Assembly: GCA_902529885.1 (NCBI GenBank) | Contig: CABZYC010000006.1 | Span: forward strand, 1-41,074 | Length of the DNA: 41,074 nt | Reading direction: 5' to 3' | DNA from: an uncultured Candidatus Woesearchaeota archaeon | GTDB taxonomy: Archaea; Nanobdellota; Nanobdellia; Woesearchaeales; GW2011-AR9 | In this document: in pieces, positions 11,387 to 20,600 of the stretch | Layout of the letters: each line of letters starts with the position of its first letter | How positions within the stretch are numbered: the stretch's first letter is position 1 | Notes under the pieces: model-generated | Told to the model about the DNA's origin: nothing | The model's input: the letters and a program-made list of their open reading frames with translations, nothing else | Databases searched by the model: none | Translations under genes and position numbers: made by a program

Positions 11387-11996
11387 CTTTAGCCTCCTCT
11401 TGAACCTTCTCAATCGCTTTATCAAACTGTGTTGCTTCATCAACCGGTTCTTCAACTGGTTCAGCTACAACTTCCTCTTTTACAGGGATTGAACGTTCTG
11501 GATGCTCAATGTTTGACAAAGAACTTTTTCCACGGAACAAAATTTGTTGGTCTTCTTGCACATCAATTAAATATGACGGACTTGAAATTTCTGTACCTTT
11601 CACCATAATATGGCGATGAGTAATAAACTGCCTTGCTTGTGAAACACTTCGTGCTAAGCCTAACCTAAAAACACGAGTTTGTAATCGACGTTCTAAAATA
11701 TCGCGTGGTTCTAAAGATAAAATATCGCTCAAACCTGAACCTGGAGGTAAAATACCTAATCGAACTAGTTTACCTAATACTTGCTCAGTTTCTTTATCAG
11801 ACTGTGCACTTGACGAGGTTGCTAACCTTTTAGCAATAGACCTATATTTTTTCAAGAAAGTGTTTGCACGATAGATCTCTTTCTTGTTTTTAAGACCGTA
11901 TTCTTGTGTTAACACTTTCTCTTTTTCTAACGCTTCCGCGTTCCAAGGATGCATTGGGGTCGCATACTGTTTTCTTAATTTTCGTGGATCACCCAT
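11379..11996 (-). CDS. rps4: 30S ribosomal protein uS4
   Basis: [20 protein letters not shown]4 RNA-binding domain; operon position. Confidence 0.96.
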   Translation of the reverse strand: MGDPRKLRKQYATPMHPWNAEALEKEKVLTQEYGLKNKKEIYRANTFLKKYRSIAKRLATSSSAQSDKETEQVLGKLVRLGILPPGSGLSDILSLEPRDILERRLQTRVFRLGLARSVSQARQFITHRHIMVKGTEISSPSYLIDVQEDQQILFRGKSSLSNIEHPERSIPVKEEVVAEPVEEPVDEATQFDKAIEKVQEEAKDE

Positions 11997-11999
11997 TTT

Positions 12000-12443
12000 C
12001 TACCTCTTCTTCACGGAACCTTTCTTGTTCCTGAAATTTGAACTTGTTCGTTGACCACGTACTGGCAACTTACGTTTGTGCCGGTTACCACGGTAACATT
12101 TGATCTTGATTAACCGCTTAATATCGTTCTGCTGAGCAAAAGATAATTTACCAATCATTAAATGACGGTCACTACCAGTCTCAGGGTCACGCCGACGGTT
12201 TAACATCCATACAGGGATACCGTTCTCTTGCGGATTTACAATTATATTCGTTAACTTCTCTACCTGATCTTCACTTAAAGCTCCTGCTTTCATGTCCATC
12301 GGGATAGAGGCGACTTTACACACTGCTTGAGCAAATGTGTCGCCGACGCCTGTGATCTTAGTCATTGCCACCCATAAGTGTTTATGACCTGGAAGATCTA
12401 CGTTCGCTACACGAACGATATGTCGAAGGTTATTTTCTGCCAT
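12000..12443 (-). CDS. rps13: 30S ribosomal protein uS13
   Basis: RHIVRVANVDLPGHKHLWVAMTKITGVG; C-terminal RGNRHKRKLPVRGQRT. Confidence 0.96.
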   Translation of the reverse strand: MAENNLRHIVRVANVDLPGHKHLWVAMTKITGVGDTFAQAVCKVASIPMDMKAGALSEDQVEKLTNIIVNPQENGIPVWMLNRRRDPETGSDRHLMIGKLSFAQQNDIKRLIKIKCYRGNRHKRKLPVRGQRTSSNFRNKKGSVKKR

Positions 12444-12465
12444 GTTTAATATATTCCTTGTAGAA

Positions 12466-12508
12466 AGATCTAATAGATCTTATCCTCTACGCTCACCACT
12501 CGGATAAG
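12466..12508 (-). promoter_or_regulatory. Structured 5' leader of uS13 operon: two potential hairpins
   Basis: AGATCT-aat-AGATCT (12466-12480) and CTTATCC(12479-12485)/GGATAAG(12502-12508); TATA-like TTTATAAA near 12531-12538. Confidence 0.5.
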
Positions 12509-12541
12509 TATTATAGACGGACTAAGACTTATTTATAAACA

Positions 12542-13789
12542 TTACGCTTGTTTACGACGCATACGCTGCACAGCGTACTGAGAAGGCGTACCGATTGTCC
12601 GGCATAAACTGTCTGGTTTACAAACGTCCAAAGCAAGATAATAACCCTCATTTTTACATTTTGGAGTACGTTTACTTGTATTAAAAGCACGTAATTGACC
12701 CTGAACATAAGCGTCGCGTAAAGGAGTGGGATTTTTAGCGTTCCATTCGTTCACTAAAGATTCAATCATTTCACTTGACCACCCCACTTCTGCTAAAAAA
12801 GTTGTCACTGCAAAAAGAGCACGTTTTTTTCCATCGTTAATACCTTGTAAAATCGATTTAATGCAAGGAGGAAAACAGTCCTCTGGTACAGGATCTTTCA
12901 CTTCAAAACTACGTTTAAACTTTTTTACTTCACGAGGCTTTTTAGCCACATAATCAATAGAACTACGTAATAATTCAGTAGCGTCACCGTCACCTGGTTC
13001 TAAATAGCTGGCAAGAGGCTCAATAAACTTTTCAGGGTGCGCCATTGAACGTTCAAATTTTAAGACCATATCACAAGGGATCGGTAAACTAATAAGCCCA
13101 CTTTTTTCATGTAAACTGTAAGGCATACGGTACAAATGACGGGAAGCTAACAAGATTGTGTCAATATCAATAAAATCTTCAACTTTAACCCGGCCACCCT
13201 CAATAAGAATGTCCCCAACTATCTCGCGTATACCTGCAAGACCGTGCTGTTTTATTAATTGGTCACTTAGCGCTTTATACACATGGTCACTAACAAAAGA
13301 AGCAATAGCACGAGGATACTCTGGAAACATGTCACTGGTTAATGCCTCACCAACAACACGCGGGAAACTTGTCCATGGAACAGCTACATGAAAACCTTTA
13401 TTCCCAGAAAATTTTACAAAAACATGTTTTACTTTATGAAACCGTAAAAATTCTATTATTAAATGAGTACACAGTTTACTAATCTCAAAATGGTTACAGT
13501 CAACATCCAATATTAAATCCCAACCAGAACGTAGTTTGTCAAGCTGTGCACGACCCCGAGTATTAGAAAGCATGAAAGGGTCATGCCAATGTTCTTCACT
13601 CACATGAAAACTGGTCACATTTTGTTTTGCAAACTCTAAAACGTCGGATGGATAACGTAGCATGTCCGGACGCTTTCCAAAAGCTTCACCGTACCGAACA
13701 GATACCTCACGATCTTTAGAAAATGATAATAAAAGGTCTGCAACATAAGAATTTTTGTAATACCGTAAACATGCACCTTTATCTAACAT
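12542..13789 (-). CDS. priS: DNA primase small (catalytic) subunit
   Basis: LILDVDCNHFE (DxD) and VKFSGNKGFHVAVPW (SGxxGxH). Confidence 0.93.
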   Translation of the reverse strand: MLDKGACLRYYKNSYVADLLLSFSKDREVSVRYGEAFGKRPDMLRYPSDVLEFAKQNVTSFHVSEEHWHDPFMLSNTRGRAQLDKLRSGWDLILDVDCNHFEISKLCTHLIIEFLRFHKVKHVFVKFSGNKGFHVAVPWTSFPRVVGEALTSDMFPEYPRAIASFVSDHVYKALSDQLIKQHGLAGIREIVGDILIEGGRVKVEDFIDIDTILLASRHLYRMPYSLHEKSGLISLPIPCDMVLKFERSMAHPEKFIEPLASYLEPGDGDATELLRSSIDYVAKKPREVKKFKRSFEVKDPVPEDCFPPCIKSILQGINDGKKRALFAVTTFLAEVGWSSEMIESLVNEWNAKNPTPLRDAYVQGQLRAFNTSKRTPKCKNEGYYLALDVCKPDSLCRTIGTPSQYAVQRMRRKQA

Positions 13790-13821
13790 GCAGTTAAGAA
13801 ATGTTTAATACATAAAAAAGA

Positions 13822-14112
13822 TTATAGTTTTTTAACAGATTTTGTGAAAGAATTGCTCAATTTAACAATCGCATCACACGCAGATTTGATTGCGTCACGC
13901 GTAGTAACACCGTCAACCTCAACATAAAATTCTGGCACACCAACCAAAGGGTGTTCTACACGGTACGTTGCAATTTTTACACCTTTAACTTTACGCAGTT
14001 CTGCAGCAAGCAAGTTTGCAAAAGTGTGTGTTTCTGTTGGTAATTGGAACCGAATCATTGAATCTGATTCTTCAAGTACTTCAAATTTCATGAGAGTAAA
14101 CTCAGTCGCCAT
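13822..14112 (-). CDS. rpoL: DNA-directed RNA polymerase subunit L
   Basis: QLPTETHTFANLLAAELRKVKGVKIATYRVEHPLVGVPEFYVEVDG. Confidence 0.9.
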   Translation of the reverse strand: MATEFTLMKFEVLEESDSMIRFQLPTETHTFANLLAAELRKVKGVKIATYRVEHPLVGVPEFYVEVDGVTTRDAIKSACDAIVKLSNSFTKSVKKL

Positions 14113-14122
14113 ATTTATAAAA

Positions 14123-15916
14123 CTATTGTTTCAACTCTCGGATTAGTTCACTTACACGTTTACCGTTAGCCTTACCCCCACTAAGCTTCATTACCTGGCC
14201 CATCAATGCACCGAATGGTGCTTCACTGTTCGTAGCGATAACTTCTTGCACAAGCAATTTTAATTCATCATCACCCATCCCTTTCAATTTTTCAATGGAA
14301 TACTCATTATTAAACATTAAAAGTATAGCATGAAGCACGGCATCTTTAGGAACCATGCCCTGATTAATGTCCATAAATACTTTTTTAAATTGATCATCTG
14401 AAAGTTTTACAGTGTCACCTTCACGAGATAATGCACGAAGTTTTGGTCCTAACGTCTCTGCAATAAAAGCAGGTTTTAAAGAAGTTTCAAATACAAGTTG
14501 TTCAAACAAAATAAAATTGTTTTTACTAGTAAACAAAGCTAAGTCTGAAGACAAGCCATAGTCCTTTTCAAAACGTTGTGCACGGTCACGTAAAGTTTCA
14601 GGAATCTCCACCACGCGATCACACAAATTAAGTATTGGGACATCTGTCTCAGGATACATACGGGCAGCGCCAGGCATCGGCCGTAAAAAAGAAGTTGTAC
14701 CATCAATATTAGCTTTCCTTACCTCCATGGGTACACCGTCCCACATTTCTTGTAGTCGACTATAAACTACTTGGAGCGCACGTTCAACATTCAATCTTTT
14801 ATCAGCAACCATAATGAAAGCGTCTTTACTACCACAAGCCAACACTTGTTTGATAATCTCAACTTCATCTTTAGTAACACCATAATTAGGTAATTCATCA
14901 CTATGAAACAAGCCGCCAACCCCTGAAAGACGTTTTGCCCGGCTACTAAGTTCTGTCCCTACACGGTAACCTGGACACAATTCTTGACCTAACCGACCAT
15001 CCCACCCTTCTACCTTTATTGCGTGTACTACACCATTTGCATCCAAAGATTTTCGTAATACTGCAGATTCAGTATTTTCAAGATGAGACGTTACATCAAC
15101 TGGAATAAACAAGTTTAACACTTCGTCTTGAATAGTATCACGTAAACTAATCAAAGCGTTCTGTCTTAAAGCTTCATACTCAACATAAGTGGGTATCAAA
15201 CGAAGGTCTTGCGCACCTTTTATTTCTACACGTACCCCACCAGGAACACTAACATTAACATCTTGCCTGATTGTACCAAGCCCACGTTTACAATTTGGTA
15301 AACTTCGTACGTACATCCCAAGAAGTTCAGCAACCTCTTTAGCTTGTTGTGCAGAGTGAATGTCAGGGGCCGTACCAATTTCGATTAAAGGAATACCTAA
15401 CCTATCAAGATGGTACACTGCCCGATTATGCCCTTGTTCCAAAATCCGGCAACTATCTTCTTCGATGTTAACACCCATTATGCCAACTTCGCCTTCAGAA
15501 GTATCAATTACGCCATCAACTGCTACAAGCATCGTTCGTTGAAAACCGGAAGTGTTACTACCGTCAATCACCGTTTTACGCATAACTTGGCCCAACGGAA
15601 CCCTTGTTGCACGTACTAATTGTGATAATTGTAATGCGGCGTCCAAAGCAGATTCGTTGATTGGTAAAGGTGGTTCAGAATCACATTCTACCATACCTGC
15701 ACTAACATAATCTCCACGATACACAAACGTTCTATCTTTTAAGTGTTCAATCTTTGCTGCAGTATCTATTATTCCTGTTTCCCCAGCCACTGCACGAAGT
15801 TTTCGGTTAAACTCAAAACTGTATAAATTATCTTCTGAAATAACTGTCTGTTTATTACTAAAAAGTTTTTTTCCGTCAAGTTGTTGGTGAATTTCAATAC
15901 CGCACGTAATCTTCAT
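14123..15916 (-). CDS. gatE: Glu-tRNA(Gln) amidotransferase subunit E
   Basis: MKITCGIEIHQQLDGKKLF; PMPGAARMYPETDVP; GatB/E C-terminal domain. Confidence 0.94.
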   Translation of the reverse strand: MKITCGIEIHQQLDGKKLFSNKQTVISEDNLYSFEFNRKLRAVAGETGIIDTAAKIEHLKDRTFVYRGDYVSAGMVECDSEPPLPINESALDAALQLSQLVRATRVPLGQVMRKTVIDGSNTSGFQRTMLVAVDGVIDTSEGEVGIMGVNIEEDSCRILEQGHNRAVYHLDRLGIPLIEIGTAPDIHSAQQAKEVAELLGMYVRSLPNCKRGLGTIRQDVNVSVPGGVRVEIKGAQDLRLIPTYVEYEALRQNALISLRDTIQDEVLNLFIPVDVTSHLENTESAVLRKSLDANGVVHAIKVEGWDGRLGQELCPGYRVGTELSSRAKRLSGVGGLFHSDELPNYGVTKDEVEIIKQVLACGSKDAFIMVADKRLNVERALQVVYSRLQEMWDGVPMEVRKANIDGTTSFLRPMPGAARMYPETDVPILNLCDRVVEIPETLRDRAQRFEKDYGLSSDLALFTSKNNFILFEQLVFETSLKPAFIAETLGPKLRALSREGDTVKLSDDQFKKVFMDINQGMVPKDAVLHAILLMFNNEYSIEKLKGMGDDELKLLVQEVIATNSEAPFGALMGQVMKLSGGKANGKRVSELIRELKQ

Positions 15917-15958
15917 AAAAAAATGTAATTGGACGGACTATATTAGTCTTACGTCCAA
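15917..15958 (-). terminator. Intrinsic-terminator-like hairpin followed by T7, abutting gatE ATG
   Basis: TTGGACG-GACTA-TAT-TAGTC-TTA-CGTCCAA (15929-15958); minus-strand T7 at 15917-15923. Confidence 0.55.
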
Positions 15959-16245
15959 TATCTAATTGTGCGAATATGACAAGAGTCGTAAGGAACCTCT
16001 AAAACAGACTTAATATTATCAACGCGGCAAGGATGATTCTGAAAGTCTGGATGTCTTGAATCAATAGCGCGAAAAAATAATTTTGCTCGGCCGTTAACCA
16101 CACGTTGTTCTAAAGAATTTGCACCGTGCCCCATCACAGCACGAAGTAAGTCGCACATTGACCTTTTAGCACTAGTTACACCCCGTTTATCTGCTAACCC
16201 AATATCGTACGTGATTTCGTACACAGTACCTAAATTAGTTGGCAC
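15949..16245 (-). CDS. Hypothetical 98-aa protein overlapping Fic 3' end
   Basis: Complete ORF, overlaps upstream Fic gene by 11 nt. Confidence 0.65.
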   Translation of the reverse strand: MPTNLGTVYEITYDIGLADKRGVTSAKRSMCDLLRAVMGHGANSLEQRVVNGRAKLFFRAIDSRHPDFQNHPCRVDNIKSVLEVPYDSCHIRTIRYWT

Positions 16246-17200
16246 ATTTAGCCCCTGTAGATTTAGAAGTAGTATCTTTAACCTTAAACCCTTTAATCCA
16301 TTTATTTTTATTAGAATAATTTTCCATCAAAGTCTGTATTAAACCAATATTACTTTTAGTTATAACTTCTACCTTCTTTTTTCCACGCTCAGTTTTCACA
16401 TCCAATAATTCTGAATGGTGACTTAACGCATGCCTATAAAATTTTGTTAGACCACACAATCTTCTTCTTGGACCACGAAAATTAACACTAATTGTATAAC
16501 GATTTAAACCACTAAGTTGGCCCACCATATCGTTAGCTTGTTTTAACGCGTTCACACCAAGAAAATGGTAAAAACTGTCTTGTGCAAAGCAAGGTTCACT
16601 AAACATATGACGAAGATCTCCCCGACGGCTTAGTTGCCTAGTACAATCCTCTAACAAAGAAATATATGTCGACCTATCTTCACTACGAACCAAGAAAGGT
16701 GCATAACCATGATGCTCCATCAAAACATTGTTCAGTATCCTTGTAGTACGACCATTACCATCTATGAAAGGGTGCACTTCAAGCATACCATAATGAAATT
16801 CACCTATACGCTGTAACGGATGCACTTTACTAAAATCGCCCTCACCATTCACACGGTACAATAATTCTTCCATACGCGCACCAATATTAACAGAATGACG
16901 CTGGTCATCACGCCAACCGTCACTATACCATAGATTGTTTGGGTCTACACGGTAAGCTACATCACGGATAAATTGATGTGATAATTCCCCTTGAAAATTT
17001 TCAACAGCATACGTACATGCATTATTTACACGATTTAATGTTTCCAAATTTGAATCTAATTCAAGCGCATTATTGTGCCTGTTTGCATCGCGGCGTGCAT
17101 GCTCAAAAAGTTTTGAACGAACATAATCAGTGTATCCAAAATGATTTTGGTAATTCTGTGTAACACTATCAATCCCAAGTATTAATTCATTCAAATTCAT
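16235..17200 (-). CDS. Fic-domain protein (putative AMP transferase)
   Basis: HPFIDGNGRTTRILNNVLM Fic motif; upstream TYAVEN matches [ST]xxxE[GN]. ATG 17200 preferred over 17263: TATA-like TTTAAA ~25 nt upstream. Confidence 0.9.
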   Translation of the reverse strand: MNLNELILGIDSVTQNYQNHFGYTDYVRSKLFEHARRDANRHNNALELDSNLETLNRVNNACTYAVENFQGELSHQFIRDVAYRVDPNNLWYSDGWRDDQRHSVNIGARMEELLYRVNGEGDFSKVHPLQRIGEFHYGMLEVHPFIDGNGRTTRILNNVLMEHHGYAPFLVRSEDRSTYISLLEDCTRQLSRRGDLRHMFSEPCFAQDSFYHFLGVNALKQANDMVGQLSGLNRYTISVNFRGPRRRLCGLTKFYRHALSHHSELLDVKTERGKKKVEVITKSNIGLIQTLMENYSNKNKWIKGFKVKDTTSKSTGAKCAN

Positions 17201-17262
17201 GATATATAATAAATAGTTTACTTTAAATGTCTTCACAACTGATTTGTGATAAATCAAACACA

Positions 17263-17270
17263 TTTATATA
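17263..17270 (+). promoter_or_regulatory. TATA box for secreted protein gene
   Basis: TTTATATA ~26 nt before ATG 17292. Confidence 0.5.
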
Positions 17271-17291
17271 TCTTGAAAAAAACAATTACCC

Positions 17292-18239
17292 ATGAAAAAA
17301 TTAATATCTTACACACTACTAACCATCTTGGCAATTGGTTTAATTTTAGGTATATTTGAAATTAATTCAATTAATGAATATAATAGATCTATGATTGGCC
17401 TTGCATCAAATGATAATGGAAATGTTTCAATTAATATTAGTAGAGAAACATCTATGGTAGTGCACCAACGGACAGACTTAACACCATTAGACATCTATGT
17501 TCTAAGTGGAAAAACAAACTGTAGTTTTGTGACCGGCGGACATAACCTTAAAATTAGTGCGCATAATAATACAGTACACCTTTTTGACCCCCACATTATA
17601 TACAATAATAGTGGTAAAGGCCTAAATAGTGATATTATTACACCTTCAAACATTAATGCTTGGGACACAGGAGTTATTGGAAATAAAAATGAAGGATGCA
17701 ACAATATTACAAATGATGACCTTCGAAAAACATTCCATCTATTAGAAAATAATGGGAATGTAAATATCGATATTACTGCATCAATTCAAAGTGTCAAACT
17801 AAATGGGATGACTTCATCGATATCCACTTGTAACTTTGTAACAGGGTTACATGACCTTGATGGAAGCGATGGGTGCCAAAATGGAGGAACAAGTACTAGG
17901 TCAGATGTAGAAATTGGTTTTTCATTATATCCAATTCCGGTAAGTATAGAAATGGATTACAATACGCACCTAGCACCACAATTTCAGTATAACAATTATG
18001 ACCAGATTGTTACAAATCAAGATTATAATGATACATTAGTCTCAGTAAATCAAACAGAAGGAGGAGAATTAAGATATATTCGTGATCTTAATACAAGTGA
18101 ACAGCAATTAGCTAAAAATATGAAATGGGCATCACGCGAAGATGAGATTGCTATATTGTTTGGAGCAAGTATTCCTTCTGATGCACAGCCAGGACACAGA
18201 GTGATGACAATTAGATATACAGCTAGTGAAACTATCTAA
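17292..18239 (+). CDS. Secreted/membrane-anchored protein of unknown function
   Basis: N-terminal hydrophobic segment MKKLISYTLLTILAIGLILGIF; sequon-rich ectodomain. Confidence 0.75.
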   Translation: MKKLISYTLLTILAIGLILGIFEINSINEYNRSMIGLASNDNGNVSINISRETSMVVHQRTDLTPLDIYVLSGKTNCSFVTGGHNLKISAHNNTVHLFDPHIIYNNSGKGLNSDIITPSNINAWDTGVIGNKNEGCNNITNDDLRKTFHLLENNGNVNIDITASIQSVKLNGMTSSISTCNFVTGLHDLDGSDGCQNGGTSTRSDVEIGFSLYPIPVSIEMDYNTHLAPQFQYNNYDQIVTNQDYNDTLVSVNQTEGGELRYIRDLNTSEQQLAKNMKWASREDEIAILFGASIPSDAQPGHRVMTIRYTASETI

Positions 18240-18506
18240 TTACAAACTTTTTTTAATAAATTCTTTAACTTCTTTTAAAGATCTAAACTCGTAGAACATG
18301 TTTTCTGGGTATACCCAACATACACGGTTTTCTCCACAATAGCCTAAACAAGTTGTACCCGTAATTTGAATTTTAGACAGTAAACCGTTTTCAATCACCC
18401 ATCGTTTAAGCGTTCGAAGCTCGTTACGGTGCCCACAGTGTGCACCCGCACGTTCGTTCACACAAATAAAAATGTGTAATGGTCGACCCTCCCCAATACG
18501 CCTCAT
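18240..18506 (-). CDS. Thioredoxin-fold [2Fe-2S] ferredoxin-like protein
   Basis: HIFICVNERAGAHCGHRNELRTL...TTCLGYCGENRVCWVYPE cysteine pattern. Confidence 0.8.
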   Translation of the reverse strand: MRRIGEGRPLHIFICVNERAGAHCGHRNELRTLKRWVIENGLLSKIQITGTTCLGYCGENRVCWVYPENMFYEFRSLKEVKEFIKKSL

Positions 18507-19918
18507 CCTTTAATGTTCCCCACGGGTAATAAAGCAACAATCGCACGGCACAGGTTTGCTTGTTCTAAAGCTTCTACAACCTCATTAATATCTTTATAGG
18601 CACCACCAGCTTCTTCAGCTAAGCCTTTCATGCTTGCACTTTGCACATGTATACCCCTTTTTTTCATGTCAGCGAGCAAAGTTTTACCGTCAAACTTTTC
18701 TTTAGCTTCAAGCCGAGACATAGCACGACCTGCACCATGCGCAGAACTTGCAAAAGTGCCAAGAGTGTCTGTGCCTACAAGAAGATAACTACCAGTCTCC
18801 ATACTACCTCCTAATATGACAGGTTGCCCTAAACCATGGTATGCTTTAGGTAACTCATTAGATCTTCCTGGACCAAAAGCTCTCGTGCTACCTTTACGGT
18901 GTACTAATAACCGTTTGTCTTCACCGTTTACATTGTGTGTTTCAACCTTGGCAATGTTGTGTGCTACATCGTACACAAGTTGCATGCCAAACATTTCATC
19001 GGTTAAATGAAAATAGTCTTTGAACACATTTGCAACATTATGCGAGATAACCTGTCGGTTCGCGAACGCCATGTTCGCTGCGCAACACATAGCCTTGTAA
19101 TATGCCTGTCCAAGATCACTTGTGAACGGTGCGCACGCTAACTCTTTATCAGGAACCTTAATACCAAACCCAGGCATTGCATCTAAAAAACGAGTTAAAT
19201 ATTCAGTAGCAATCTGGTGACCAAAACCACGACTTCCACAATGAATCATAATGACAACTTGCCCGTCAAATTCTATCCCCATCCGTTTTGCAGTGGCCCA
19301 ATCACGCACATTCTCATTACGTACAACCTGAATTTCACAATAATGGTTACCGCTCCCAAGTGTCCCTAACTGTTTTAAACCTCTCAAGATTGATTTTTCT
19401 GAAACAAAAGTTGAATCTGCATCTTTTAAACACCCGTTATCTTCAATATACTCACGGTCACGCTTGGTTGCATACCCATTCTCAATGCACCAATCAACCC
19501 CTCGCTCACAAATTTCTTTGAACGTGTCAATGTCAAGGTTAACTGTACCCTTACACCCTACACCGGTCGGTACAACCTTAAACAATCGTTTTACGATTTC
19601 AGGTAAGTGCTTTTCAATTTGGTCAATGTGCAGTTTTGTAGTTAATAACCGCATCCCACAATTAATATCGAACCCAATCCCACCGGGACTAATGACACCA
19701 CCATTATCAATGTCGAACGCTGCCACGCCGCCGATCGGAAACCCGTACCCATAGTGTGCGTCAGGCATGCACAAAGATGCTTGCACAATCCCTGGCATGG
19801 TCGCCACGTTGCGTAACTGTTCTTTTACACCTTCATCCATCGCATCAAACAAATTGTTGGTTGCCACAACTTTAGCAGGAACACGCATGTCACCTTCTTT
19901 TTTAATTTCGTGCATCAT
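18503..19918 (-). CDS. rtcB: RNA-splicing ligase RtcB
   Basis: MPDAHYGYGFPIGGVAAFD, GGIGFDINCGMRLL, SGNHYCEIQ, SSAHGAGRAMSR. Confidence 0.96.
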   Translation of the reverse strand: MMHEIKKEGDMRVPAKVVATNNLFDAMDEGVKEQLRNVATMPGIVQASLCMPDAHYGYGFPIGGVAAFDIDNGGVISPGGIGFDINCGMRLLTTKLHIDQIEKHLPEIVKRLFKVVPTGVGCKGTVNLDIDTFKEICERGVDWCIENGYATKRDREYIEDNGCLKDADSTFVSEKSILRGLKQLGTLGSGNHYCEIQVVRNENVRDWATAKRMGIEFDGQVVIMIHCGSRGFGHQIATEYLTRFLDAMPGFGIKVPDKELACAPFTSDLGQAYYKAMCCAANMAFANRQVISHNVANVFKDYFHLTDEMFGMQLVYDVAHNIAKVETHNVNGEDKRLLVHRKGSTRAFGPGRSNELPKAYHGLGQPVILGGSMETGSYLLVGTDTLGTFASSAHGAGRAMSRLEAKEKFDGKTLLADMKKRGIHVQSASMKGLAEEAGGAYKDINEVVEALEQANLCRAIVALLPVGNIKG

Positions 19919-20550
19919 CCGTACACTTCCATGTGCACTTGGTCACTAGGCACGTTCAACATTTCTTTCATTGCGAACACGAACTCTTTAGGCCCGCACA
20001 AAAACACGTGTGTATCTTTCGTACAATACTGGTCAATGAGTGCCTGGTCTACACGGCCCGTGCGACCGGACCATTCACCGCGCGTAATTGTTGGCACATA
20101 GGTTATGTCCAGTTCACTGAACTCTGCATGATAAATTAAATCTTTTTGAGTTTTATGGCTACTAATAACAGTACATTTCACGTTCATTTGTTCGTCCGTT
20201 AAACATTTGGCAATACTACGAAACGGTGCAATACCGCTGCCAGCGCCCAACAGCAAAATGTCGGCCTGGCCATCGTACACAAATTTTCCGTACGGGCCAC
20301 TAACCTTGAATTCGTCGCCCACTTGAACGTTCTGTAAAAAGGTTGACACAATACCATTCTCCATTTCTTTCACGCACAATTCAATGTGTGGTTCGGTCGG
20401 AGAACTTGCAATACTGTACGCACGGCGATACATTTCACTGTTCACTTCACACTCTAACATGATAAACTGTCCAGGCAAATAATCCATCTCACCGTCAAGC
20501 CGGAACACGATGGTGTCAGGCGTCTCACGGTTCACGTATACAACTTTCAT
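19915..20550 (-). CDS. FAD/NAD(P)-binding oxidoreductase, ferredoxin-NADP reductase type
   Basis: RRAYSIASSP, LLGAGSGIAPFRSI, VFLCGPKEFV. Confidence 0.9.
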   Translation of the reverse strand: MKVVYVNRETPDTIVFRLDGEMDYLPGQFIMLECEVNSEMYRRAYSIASSPTEPHIELCVKEMENGIVSTFLQNVQVGDEFKVSGPYGKFVYDGQADILLLGAGSGIAPFRSIAKCLTDEQMNVKCTVISSHKTQKDLIYHAEFSELDITYVPTITRGEWSGRTGRVDQALIDQYCTKDTHVFLCGPKEFVFAMKEMLNVPSDQVHMEVYG

Positions 20551-20571
20551 AATAGTCTAGACAGCTACTAA

Positions 20572-20577
20572 TTTAAA
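20572..20577. promoter_or_regulatory. Single palindromic TATA-like element TTTAAA between divergent genes
   Basis: Centre ~25 nt from each divergent ATG (20550 minus, 20601 plus). Confidence 0.45.
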
Positions 20578-20600
20578 AAAGATTCTATTACCTTAGTTAA

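Noticed and set aside
17201-17263. N-terminal 21-aa extension of Fic in the ORF track
   Set aside because: The TATA-like element lies between the two starts, so ATG 17200 is more plausible
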